DNA of 64,000 nucleotides. Origin: Yeosuana marina (GTDB lineage Bacteria; Bacteroidota; Bacteroidia; Flavobacteriales; Flavobacteriaceae). Below the pieces are notes generated by a model. It worked only from the letters and a program-made list of their open reading frames with translations, did not search any database and was not told the origin of the DNA. Each line of letters begins with the position of its first letter. Position 1 is the first letter of the stretch. Positions 25,608-33,800 of the stretch are shown in pieces. The position numbers and the translations under genes are program-made. The stretch spans positions 186,001 through 250,000 of the forward strand of contig NZ_JAAKGI010000002.1 in NCBI RefSeq assembly GCF_011762485.1, written 5' to 3'.

Positions 25608-26405
25608 TTATTTTTTTTGAAGGTTTAAATATGAAACGGTTTCTTTTACTGAAAGCGGGTAGGTAGCATTACCGGCCCTAACATAAAAGGTTGTGCTTTT
25701 ACCATCATTCACATAAACGGGATTGGGGTAAGGTTCAACATCAATCAAACAAATATCCTTTCCATCCAGTTCATAAAACGATACATGACTGCCAAAGGAT
25801 GCTTCACGGTCTATATAGGTTGAAATAATGCGGAATACTTCCCGCTCAAATCCGTCCTTGTTTTTGTGCTTAAGGGTCTTAAAATCGTTTTCCAGACCAA
25901 GGATCTTGCCTTCATCATCTACCCCAACAATCAATTTACCGCCTTTGGCATTCATAAAGCCTACAATGGTTTTGGCAATGACAACCTCCAGTTCTCTATT
26001 GGGTGTTTTTTTAAAATAGTCATAACGCATGGACGATTTAAATTCTACCCAGTCATGTTCACCCAGTTCTATTAGTTTTTGCACATCTCGTTTTAAAAGG
26101 TGCTTTTGTTTTTTTAGCAGGTCTTTGGTCTTGGTTAAATTAATCCAAAACAATCCAGAAAAAATCCCCAAAATAGCACCAAGAGTTGCAAGGATACCAC
26201 TCATTCCTACCATGTTAAATGTAAAAGACTCCAGCAAACGCTCTTGAAGGATATCTTTAAATACCATTGTGGAATAAGGGATATGGCTAAACTCAAACCA
26301 ATAGACCACCATGGTGAATGGATGTATGAGGAAGTAAAAAACACTGGACCCAATAAATACATGAACCAATATTATTTTAATGTTTTTTGTCATCTTGACC
26401 ATCAT
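25608..26405 (-). CDS. Membrane-anchored AlbA_2 (Schlafen-type) domain protein
   Basis: A 265-residue protein with two hydrophobic helices near the start (about 8-32 and 62-88) and a long cytoplasmic part. Residues about 112-235 read as an AlbA_2 domain: EHDWVEFKSSMRYDYFKK with the E-F-K-S signature, FMNAKGGKLIVGVDDEGKILGLE, and VEPYPNPVYV followed by FYVRAGNATYPLS. Family members are nucleic-acid-binding regulators or nucleases; anchoring one in the membrane is unusual. It neighbours the DUF5676 gene (16 bases). Confidence 0.75.
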   Translation of the reverse strand: MMVKMTKNIKIILVHVFIGSSVFYFLIHPFTMVVYWFEFSHIPYSTMVFKDILQERLLESFTFNMVGMSGILATLGAILGIFSGLFWINLTKTKDLLKKQKHLLKRDVQKLIELGEHDWVEFKSSMRYDYFKKTPNRELEVVIAKTIVGFMNAKGGKLIVGVDDEGKILGLENDFKTLKHKNKDGFEREVFRIISTYIDREASFGSHVSFYELDGKDICLIDVEPYPNPVYVNDGKSTTFYVRAGNATYPLSVKETVSYLNLQKK

Positions 26406-26421
26406 TTATTTTAGCATCAAA

Positions 26422-26697
26422 TTATTTTGTTTTTATTTGAGCATTATAAAAACCTCCTATACAGGCACCTATTAACCACCAAAGAATAAAAGTTTGGACT
26501 ATTCCCATTAACACTTCTAATAGTGGAACATCCATTCTAATGATACTGGATGTGTCCAAACCGTGCAGTAGGCTGTTGAAAAAGGTAATTGTTCCTTCTT
26601 GTCCAGTTGTAGCCATAACAATCATACAGCCCAAATAAATTATTGCTCCTGTAAGACCAAAGGCGAAACCTAATTTTTTTACATTTAATCGATACAT
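26422..26697 (-). CDS. DUF5676 small membrane protein
   Basis: A 91-residue protein with two transmembrane helices (about 8-29 and 60-83). It has the DUF5676 look, starting MYRLNVKKLGFAFGLTGAIIY and ending ACIGGFYNAQIKTK. Such proteins occur in bacterial metal-resistance clusters, often beside SHOCT and HMA proteins as here. Exact function unknown. Confidence 0.7.
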   Translation of the reverse strand: MYRLNVKKLGFAFGLTGAIIYLGCMIVMATTGQEGTITFFNSLLHGLDTSSIIRMDVPLLEVLMGIVQTFILWWLIGACIGGFYNAQIKTK

Positions 26698-26714
26698 AAT
26701 TTTATGTTTTTTAA

Positions 26715-26933
26715 TTAATTATCCGAGTTTAAAATCTTTTTAGATTCTTCAAATTCTTCCTTGGAAATTTCACCTTTTGCAAAGCGTTTTTTCAAAATAT
26801 CCAGTGGGCTTTCTTTCTTTGATTTTTGATATGGAATATCGGCAGGGACAAAGAATATCCAAACAATGAATACCATCCATATAATCCACCATATTAAGTG
26901 CATACCTCCAAAATGTCCGTCGTAAAAATGCAT
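26715..26933 (-). CDS. SHOCT-domain small membrane protein
   Basis: A 72-residue protein with one N-terminal transmembrane helix (LIWWIIWMVFIVWIFFV) and a C-terminal SHOCT motif, SPLDILKKRFAKGEISKEEFEESK. SHOCT motifs are short helical oligomerisation tails. A paralogue lies at 43062-43250. The N-terminus also has a metal-binding-like HFYDGHFGGMH. It sits 17 bases from DUF5676 and 22 from an HMA-domain gene in one apparent operon. Confidence 0.78.
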   Translation of the reverse strand: MHFYDGHFGGMHLIWWIIWMVFIVWIFFVPADIPYQKSKKESPLDILKKRFAKGEISKEEFEESKKILNSDN

Positions 26934-26955
26934 AATGTTTAATTTTAAGTTATTA

Positions 26956-27171
26956 TTAATTTATTTCTGTAATCGTATAACCCCCAAGTGTATTGAGTTG
27001 CTTTTGTAATTCATCAACTGAAAGGGCTTCTTTCATTGTGATGATCGTAGTTCCTTTAGGATTTAGAAAAATTTCTGTTTTTTCAACTTTTGGATGTGCC
27101 TCTAAAGCCTTTTTAACTCTCGTAACGCATCCTGCACATCCAATGCCCTCAATTTGAAATTTATGTTTCAT
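26956..27171 (-). CDS. Heavy-metal-associated (HMA) domain protein, copper chaperone-like
   Basis: A 71-residue HMA fold: MKHKFQIEGIGCAGCVTRVKKALE with the metal-binding C-x-x-C pair, followed by VEKTEIFLNPKGTTIITM. The form resembles CopZ, the cytosolic copper chaperone. I use the ATG at 27171; a frame open further upstream would add 17 residues of unlikely leader. It can pass copper to a P-type ATPase; the nearest are CopB (5865-8060) and CopA (48468-51233). Confidence 0.85.
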   Translation of the reverse strand: MKHKFQIEGIGCAGCVTRVKKALEAHPKVEKTEIFLNPKGTTIITMKEALSVDELQKQLNTLGGYTITEIN

Positions 27172-27272
27172 ATGTAGATATTTATTGTCGTTTATTGGTC
27201 TATGTAATTCGCATATCTTCATTGGTATTTGCGACCAATTTTTTGTTTATGCTCATTTCATAGCTTTATCCT

Positions 27273-27536
27273 TTAATGATGAAGATGGTCTTCATGCTCT
27301 TTTTTAGTTTCAATAGAAGTGGCCTCTTTGCCCTGTTTGTTATTGTTCTGCTTTTCTGAATGGTTATGCCCTTCATGACCATGGGAGCCGTGAGGCATAA
27401 ATAGGTGACAGGCAAACATAAAAATGATAAAAATGAAGAGAGAAGAACCGTCTCCTATCCCAAATGATGGTGCTAAAAAGATGAACAGGAGTGGCAAGCC
27501 ACAACCAAGAACCATCCATAACCAGTGATTTTTCAT
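27273..27536 (-). CDS. Small membrane protein with His-rich tail
   Basis: An 87-residue protein with two hydrophobic helices (about 6-24 and 30-48) and a His-rich tail (HGSHGHEGHNH near residue 50, HEDHLHH at the end), plausibly periplasmic metal-binding. The start MKNHWLWMVLGCGLPLL recalls DUF2933-type membrane proteins. It lies 26 bases from a Met-rich lipoprotein gene upstream, in the same direction. Function inferred only from composition. Confidence 0.65.
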   Translation of the reverse strand: MKNHWLWMVLGCGLPLLFIFLAPSFGIGDGSSLFIFIIFMFACHLFMPHGSHGHEGHNHSEKQNNNKQGKEATSIETKKEHEDHLHH

Positions 27537-27562
27537 TGTTTTAGGTTTTAACTGTTAATAAA

Positions 27563-28027
27563 TTAGTGATGTTCTAAATGGTCTTCTTTGGTTTCCCCAT
27601 TCATTCCATCCATCTTATCCATTCCTTCGGCACTCATCATCTTGATACAAGAATTCATGCATTCTTCACTCATCATTCCTTTCTCGCTCATTATTTTCAT
27701 CATGGATCCCATCATTTTTACATTTCCCATCATTCCCCTCATCATGGAGTACATCATTGTACTGTCCTTCATCATCATTTGCATACCTTCTCCTTGCATC
27801 ATGGAGCCCATCATTTTTTTGTTTTCTTGCATCATTTGCATAATGTGATTGCTTCCCTGCATATTCTCCATAAATTCTGTCATGAAATTGTGGTTTTCTG
27901 CAATGGTCTTGAATACTTCACTCCTTGTTTCAGAATTTTGAAGCATAGCTTTCACATCTGTTTTCTGGTTGCAACTGCTTAAGCTTAAAAGCCCAATTGC
28001 AGATAAAGTAATTACTAGTTTTTTCAT
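27563..28027 (-). CDS. Methionine-rich lipoprotein, likely periplasmic Cu(I) binder
   Basis: A 154-residue lipoprotein: signal MKKLVITLSAIGLLSLSSC with lipidated Cys19. The mature protein has over 30 Met residues in MM, MMxMM and HHxxHH-like arrangements, and a C-x-x-x-C motif in MMSEECMNSCIKMM, shared with the paralogue at 46822-47253. Such composition is characteristic of copper(I) and silver sequestration in the periplasm. The closest neighbours in the operon are small metal-related membrane proteins. Confidence 0.82.
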   Translation of the reverse strand: MKKLVITLSAIGLLSLSSCNQKTDVKAMLQNSETRSEVFKTIAENHNFMTEFMENMQGSNHIMQMMQENKKMMGSMMQGEGMQMMMKDSTMMYSMMRGMMGNVKMMGSMMKIMSEKGMMSEECMNSCIKMMSAEGMDKMDGMNGETKEDHLEHH

Positions 28028-28184
28028 ATTTTTGATTTATTGAGTTAAACATTTATTATAATTTTTATAAACCCATTCCCAACACTCTATATAACCATTT
28101 TGAGGGGAATGGATTATCAGCTATTAATTTTTAGGTTTAAAAAATCTTCAATTTTTGAGCTTTTCTTTTCTGTTGAGTACGTTT

Positions 28185-28793
28185 TTATTGTTGATCAATT
28201 TTTTTAATACGCCATTTGCTGTTACTTCCTTTTATTGCTATTAATTTATCCGAAATCAATCTGGATGATATGATAGGTGGGTTTTTATCATTCTTATCTT
28301 TAGGTGAGACGTGAATGGCCAATTGGGTTAAATGCTCAATGGGTTTCCCTTCCATATCTATGACCACTTCGAAATAATGATAGCTAACAACATCTTTTTT
28401 AAAAATATGGTTGTAACCAATGGTTTCTTTTTCAACTTTTAGAGCCAATGCCTTGTTACCTTCAAAATTGGAGGCATTCAAAAATTGTGGTGTAATGATG
28501 GTTTTACCAGTTTTATCGATATACCCATAATAGTGCACACCTTCTTTTTGAAGTGTAATTAAGCATCTTTCATTACTAAATATGGGATAGCTAGTATCGT
28601 CATTTTTGGTTAGTACCAAATCGTCTCGAAAATCAATGATTATTTTACCATCTAGGTCAATAAAACCCCATTCGTTCCCTTTTTTTATGGCAGCTACTCC
28701 ATCATGAAAAGGTGATATATAATCGATATTTTCTATGGTTTGTGCAAGTCCTAATAGAGGAAGTAGCATCAATGTAATAAATAGTTTTTTCAT
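28185..28793 (-). CDS. Secreted WG-repeat protein
   Basis: A 202-residue protein with a Sec signal peptide (MKKLFITLMLLPLLGLAQT). It contains the beta-propeller-like WG repeat: EWGFIDLDGKIIIDF and YYGYIDKTGKTIITPQF. WG repeats are common in Bacteroidota surface and secreted proteins. No catalytic residue is evident. It is flanked by the Met-rich lipoprotein and the HMA-AraC regulator but separated from both by about 70-150 bases, so it may be transcribed on its own. Confidence 0.8.
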   Translation of the reverse strand: MKKLFITLMLLPLLGLAQTIENIDYISPFHDGVAAIKKGNEWGFIDLDGKIIIDFRDDLVLTKNDDTSYPIFSNERCLITLQKEGVHYYGYIDKTGKTIITPQFLNASNFEGNKALALKVEKETIGYNHIFKKDVVSYHYFEVVIDMEGKPIEHLTQLAIHVSPKDKNDKNPPIISSRLISDKLIAIKGSNSKWRIKKIDQQ

Positions 28794-28864
28794 TTTATTT
28801 GGTTTTAGAGTTTTTAAATTTAGTTATAGACGTCCTTCTTATGCTATATAATTTTCGATCTTAT

Positions 28865-29446
28865 CTATATAATTTCATCATAGAAATTTCGTTTCCAGTT
28901 TTCTGCGTTTTTATAGTCAGTCATACTCATTCCAACAACATCTTTAAATTGGCGTGACAAGTGGTTGACACTACTGTAATCCAACAAATAGCCTATATCT
29001 GAAAAAGAATGTTGTTTAAGTTGGATGAGTTCTTTTGCTTTTTCAGTTTTCAGTTTAATAAAATATTTTTCAATGGTTGTTTTTTCATTGGCAGAAAACA
29101 ATTTGCTCAATGTTTTATAGTCACGATTTAATGCAGAGGACAATAATTCTGAAGTTTTCACTTTAATGTTTAGAGGTAATTCTTGTAATTGCTCAATCAA
29201 GATTATTTTGATTCTTTCTAAAAGCATTTCTTCTTCGCTTTTTACAATTTCAAACCCATTGGAAAGAAGCACTTTTGTGACATCCCCTGTGATATTACTA
29301 TCTGTTTTGTTCGTGGCCTCTACTAAAAGCCTTCCTAATTCTAATGACAATACAGTTAAACCCAACTCTTGTAATTCTTGTTTGATTACTTTGAGGCAAC
29401 GATTGCAGACCATGTTTTTTATCCAAAATTCTTTTGGTGAACTCAT
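28865..29446 (-). CDS. HMA-like sensor domain fused to AraC-type DNA-binding domain
   Basis: A 193-residue transcription regulator. The N-terminal 75 residues form a shortened HMA-like fold with the metal pair C14-N-R-C17 (IKNMVCNRC). Residues about 95-185 form an AraC-type double helix-turn-helix: YKTLSKLFS, TIEKYFIKLKTEKAKELI, DIGYLLDYSSVNHLSRQFKDVVGMS. It lacks the usual cupin sensor. I infer that Cu(I) or another soft metal bound to the CxxC controls DNA binding. It is 28865-29446 minus and 176 bases from the HYC_CC_PP gene at 29623; a paralogue lies at 46156. Confidence 0.85.
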   Translation of the reverse strand: MSSPKEFWIKNMVCNRCLKVIKQELQELGLTVLSLELGRLLVEATNKTDSNITGDVTKVLLSNGFEIVKSEEEMLLERIKIILIEQLQELPLNIKVKTSELLSSALNRDYKTLSKLFSANEKTTIEKYFIKLKTEKAKELIQLKQHSFSDIGYLLDYSSVNHLSRQFKDVVGMSMTDYKNAENWKRNFYDEII

Positions 29447-29526
29447 AATATTTTATGTTTTGTCGTTGTACATCATGTCCAATTTTAATATGGCTAAGAC
29501 TATACAGGTTTAGTAGGGTAAATTAT

Positions 29527-29556
29527 ATTGTTGAGAATTAGGAACAACAATTTTTT
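29527..29556. terminator. Possible hairpin between regulator and HYC_CC_PP gene
   Basis: ATTGTTG (29527-29533) and CAACAAT (29545-29551) are perfect inverted copies. On the plus strand the hairpin is followed by six T residues, but no plus-strand gene ends here, so a terminator role there is uncertain; on the minus strand the downstream bases are poorer in T. Confidence 0.3.
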
Positions 29557-29622
29557 GCCAGAAGTAATATTTGGCTATTATAATATAATGTGCAGATTGA
29601 ATTCAATCTACAATGAAGAAAA

Positions 29623-30045
29623 TCAAATTAAGTAAGTCTCGAGTAGAATTTGTACATCCTTAGTCAGCAATGGTGGTCGATAATTATCAAAAGGAACTAA
29701 ATTTTTCTCTTTCTCTGCAAATAAGTTTTGGTAAGTATAATAGAAGGTGTTAAGGAAAACAATGGTTTGAATCCTAAGTTCACTCTTAGAGGTTTCGAAA
29801 ACATTATCAGCTTGTTTAACAATTGTTTGACTATCACAACAATCCTTTTCATGAAGTGCAGAACAGTTTTTAACTGAAAAATCATTCTTCTCTATATAAT
29901 CTTCGCAAACTTTAGCTTTACCAAAAAAAGCCATGCTGACTAATTCATTATCACAATAGTGTATATTAACCCTAAAAGAAGATGTTGTTAGCAATATTAA
30001 AGCTGCTAAAAGGAAAGATAGTATTTTAGAAAAAAAAGATTTCAC
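29623..30045 (-). CDS. HYC_CC_PP family secreted protein, copy 1
   Basis: A 140-residue protein with a hydrophobic N-terminal segment. It shows the family hallmarks NIHYCDNELV, a vicinal CC in KDCCDSQ, and a terminal Pro pair in YRPPLL. Its start codon is GTG. It is divergent from copy 2 at 30296 with 250 bases between. The conserved Cys and His residues suggest metal or redox binding in the periplasm; function unknown. Confidence 0.75.
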   Translation of the reverse strand: MKSFFSKILSFLLAALILLTTSSFRVNIHYCDNELVSMAFFGKAKVCEDYIEKNDFSVKNCSALHEKDCCDSQTIVKQADNVFETSKSELRIQTIVFLNTFYYTYQNLFAEKEKNLVPFDNYRPPLLTKDVQILLETYLI

Positions 30046-30077
30046 TTTATAAAGCTAACATATTTTTGGTTAACATT

Positions 30078-30085
30078 CAAAAATA
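30078..30085 (-). promoter_or_regulatory. Possible -7 promoter element of HYC_CC_PP copy 1
   Basis: On the minus strand TATTTTTG matches TAnnTTTG, about 32 bases before the GTG start at 30045. A second copy of the same octamer lies at 30101-30108 on the minus strand, so there may be two start sites. Confidence 0.35.
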
Positions 30086-30285
30086 TCTCTTATGGTTAAA
30101 CAAAAATATGATATATATCATTTTATGTATCTAACTTTACTCTTTTATTTGTATCTCAATATTTGAGCGAATAAAGTAAAAAATATTTTGTAATTTTTTT
30201 TATTTTAAAAACCGTAGCTTAAAATAAAGAATGTTTTATATATCCAAAATATATGTTAAATAAAGCCAAGATGCTGAAATTTTTG

Positions 30286-30293
30286 TAGTTTTG
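30286..30293 (+). promoter_or_regulatory. Possible -7 promoter element of the CusABC operon
   Basis: TAGTTTTG matches TAnnTTTG and ends only 2 bases before the ATG at 30296 and 8 before the second ATG at 30302. Transcription starting about 7 bases downstream would give an almost leaderless message. No convincing -33 box. Confidence 0.35.
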
Positions 30294-30295
30294 TA

Positions 30296-30712
30296 ATGAT
30301 AATGAAAAAATTCTTGTTCAAAATATTATCTATTTGTATGGCACTTTTAGTGCTGTTATCAACAATATCTTTTACTATAGACATGCACTATTGTGGTGAT
30401 ACATTGGTTGATGTTGCAATATTCCATAAAGCTAAATCTTGTGGCATGGATATGGAGCATACAAATACTGACTATTCGGTTATCAATAAGAATTGTTGTT
30501 CTGAAAAACAGATTACTGTTAAAGGTCAAGATGAACTAAACACATCTTTTGATAATTTAACGCTCCACCAACAACAGTTTGTGGCTTTATTTGTATACAC
30601 ATATGTTAACCTTTTTGAAGACAATAATGAAAATGTAACTTCATTTAGGTCATATAGACCTCCACTAGTTATCAAGCAAATCTACAAGCTTGATGAGACT
30701 TATTTAATTTGA
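30296..30712 (+). CDS. HYC_CC_PP family secreted protein, copy 2
   Basis: A 138-residue protein that starts MIMKKFLFKILSICMALLVLL, with a signal helix; the second ATG at 30302 is possible. Family features are DMHYCGDTLV, NKNCCSEK and YRPPLV. It is 107 bases upstream of cusA on the same strand and seems to open the CusABC operon. Divergent copy 1 shares the promoter region. The conserved residues suggest a small copper-binding or redox protein. Confidence 0.77.
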   Translation: MIMKKFLFKILSICMALLVLLSTISFTIDMHYCGDTLVDVAIFHKAKSCGMDMEHTNTDYSVINKNCCSEKQITVKGQDELNTSFDNLTLHQQQFVALFVYTYVNLFEDNNENVTSFRSYRPPLVIKQIYKLDETYLI

Positions 30713-30819
30713 TTTTTAAACAATAGACTGTATTATCCAATGGATATTTTCCATTAGGATGATTTCGAGTATTCGGTGTTTTTATAACACCAATGTCTAA
30801 TGTTTAAAAATTAAATTAT

Positions 30820-33800
30820 ATGTTAAATAAAATCATTCGCTATTTTCTTGAAAACAAGCTAATAACATTCATGTTGCTGTTCGCCTTTATTATTGGGGGA
30901 ATTGTAACGGCACCATTTAATTGGGAAACCTCATGGATTGAACGAAGTCCCGTTCCCGTTGATGCCATTCCAGATATTGGAGAAAACCAACAAATTGTAT
31001 TTACGGAATGGATGGGGCAATCGCCACAAGATATTGAAGACCAAATTACGTATCCATTAACAACGGCCTTATTGGGAATTCCTGGCGTAAAAACAATTAG
31101 GAGCAATTCCATTTTTGGATTGTCCAGTATTTATATCATTTTTAATGATGATGTCGATTTTTATTGGAGCAGAACCCGTATCCTAGAAAAACTCAATTCC
31201 TTGCCACCGGGAACGATACCTGATGAAGTTAAACCTGCACTAGGTCCAGATGCTACGGCATTAGGGCAGGTATATTGGTACACGTTGGAGGGTAGAGACC
31301 CAAAAACTGGCAAACCAACAGGTGGCTGGGATCCACAGGAATTAAGAACCATACAGGATTTTTATGTACGCTATTATCTAACGGCCACAAGCGGTGTTTC
31401 TGAAGTGGCCTCGGTTGGTGGTTTCCTTAAAGAGTACCAGGTGGAAATTGATCCTGACGCCATGAAAGCCAACAATGTGAACGTAAACATGATTATGAAC
31501 GCCGTTAAGAACAGCAATCTGGATATTGGTGCGCGTACATTAGAATTTAATAAAGTTGAGTATTTGGTTCGTGGATTGGGATACATTAAGAATCTATCCG
31601 ATTTGGAAGAAAGTGTAGTTACTGTACATGACAACGTGCCCATTCGGTTAAAGGATGTTGCAAAAATACAATTTGGGCCAGCTACCAGAAGAGGGGGATT
31701 GGACAAAAGTGGTGTAGAGGCCGTTGGTGGTGTAGTAGTCGCCCGTTATGGAGCAAACCCTCAAGAGGTTATTCATAATCTTAAAAAGAAGATTGATGAA
31801 GTTGCACCAGGATTGCCCTCTAAGACACTGGCTGATGGTACAGTTTCAAAAATCACCATTGTCCCTTTTTATGATCGTTCAGGTTTGATTCAGGAAACCT
31901 TAGGAACCCTAGAGTCATCATTATCCCACGAAATTTTGATAAGCATCCTAGTTGTAATTGTATTGGTGCTAAACCTTCGGGCATCTGTTTTGATTTCAAC
32001 CTTGCTGCCTGTTGGTGTTTTAATGACCTTTATATTGATGAAATTCTTTAATGTAGATGCCAATATTGTGGCACTTTCTGGGATTGCCATTGCTATAGGT
32101 GTGATGGTGGATGTTGGTATTGTGTTTACCGAAAATATCATAAGGCATCTTGAGATGCCCGAAAACGAGCATATAGGTGGTAAAAAATTGGTACAAGTAA
32201 TTTATGTGGCAACCGTAGAAGTCGCTTCTGCCATCATGACCGCATTGGCAACAACCATAGTAAGTTTTTTACCCGTGTTTGCCATGCAGGCCTCAGAAGG
32301 AAAATTATTCAGACCCTTGGCCTTTACCAAAACATTTGCCTTGGTATCCTCATTGTTTATTGGCATACTATTTATTCCTGCCATTGCACAGGTATTATTT
32401 TCCATAAAATTAGATAAAAGGAAAACAAGCCGCATATTCAATTCTATTTTAATTGGTTTTGGTATCGTGTTTTTAGTAGCTTATGGAAGTTATATTGCCC
32501 TCGCCTTAATCGCATTTGGGGCCAATAATTTATTGACGCAAGTACCGGAAAGAACATTTTTGAAAAACAGAATAAAACTACCGTATTCGGATAAAATTGC
32601 CAATTACATCAATATTGGTATTACCGTATTAACAGTGGTTTATTTTTTAACGATTGAATGGATGCCTTTGGGAGCTTCCAACTCTACATTTGTAAATTTC
32701 ATATTCGTAATTATTATTGTAGGAACGGTTTTAGGACTTTTGATGACTATTGTTCATTTTTATTCAACAGTTCTAGCTTGGTGTTTAGAAAATAAATGGA
32801 AATTCCTGTCAATTCCAATAATTGTGGTGTTCTTTGGTATTACCATTTGGTTGGGTTTTGGCAAAACGTTCAGTTTTATGCCAAATTTTATAAAAGACAC
32901 TGATGTTTGGAAAAGTGCTGAAAATTCGTTTCCGGGGGTTGGAAAGGAATTCATGCCCGCTTTAGATGAAGGTTCTTTTCTATTAATGCCAACGACCATG
33001 CCTCACTCTGGAATAACTGAAAACATGGAGGTCATTGCGAGCATAGATAAGCACATGAACTCTATTCCCGAGATAGCAACGTCTGTTGGTAAATGGGGGC
33101 GTGTCAATTCGGCATTGGATCCAGCGCCAACCTCGATGTATGAAAATACCATAAATTATATTCCTGAATACATAATAGATGCTGATGGAAGAAGAGTGCG
33201 TTTTAAAGTTGATAAACATGATGCATTTGTTTTAAGAGATGGTACAACGTATAAGTATGGTAAGGATGAGTTCAGAAAAATAACTAAAGAGCAATTGATT
33301 GAAGATGAGGATGGTGAGTACTTTAGACAATGGCGCCCAAAAATTAAAAAAGCGGATGACATTTGGAATGAAATTGTAAAACATTCCAAATTTCCAGGCT
33401 TGACATCGGCCCCAAAATTACAACCTATTCAAACACGATTGATTATGTTGTCTACGGGCATGAGGGCCCCCATGGGCATAAAGGTATTTGGACCAACATT
33501 GGAATCCATTGAAAAAACAGGATTTGAATTGGAAAACCTGTTAAAGGAAGTTCCCAGTATAAATCCGTCTACCGTTTTTGCCGACAGGGTTGTTGGTAAA
33601 CCCTATTTGGAAATGAAATTAAATCGACAAGCCATGTCTAGATATGGTTTAACAATTAAGGATATGCAAATGCAACTATCGGTCGCTGTTGGTGGCAAGC
33701 AATTAACCACTACCGTTGAAGGCAGGGAACGTTTCCCGGTTCGGGCACGTTATGCACGTGAGTATAGGGACAATCCTGATGATTTGAAGAAAATTTTAAT

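Noticed and set aside
27578..27982. Long His-rich plus-strand frame opposite the Met-rich lipoprotein
   Set aside because: It is the antisense image of ATG-rich DNA (CAT codons); the minus-strand lipoprotein with signal peptide explains it.
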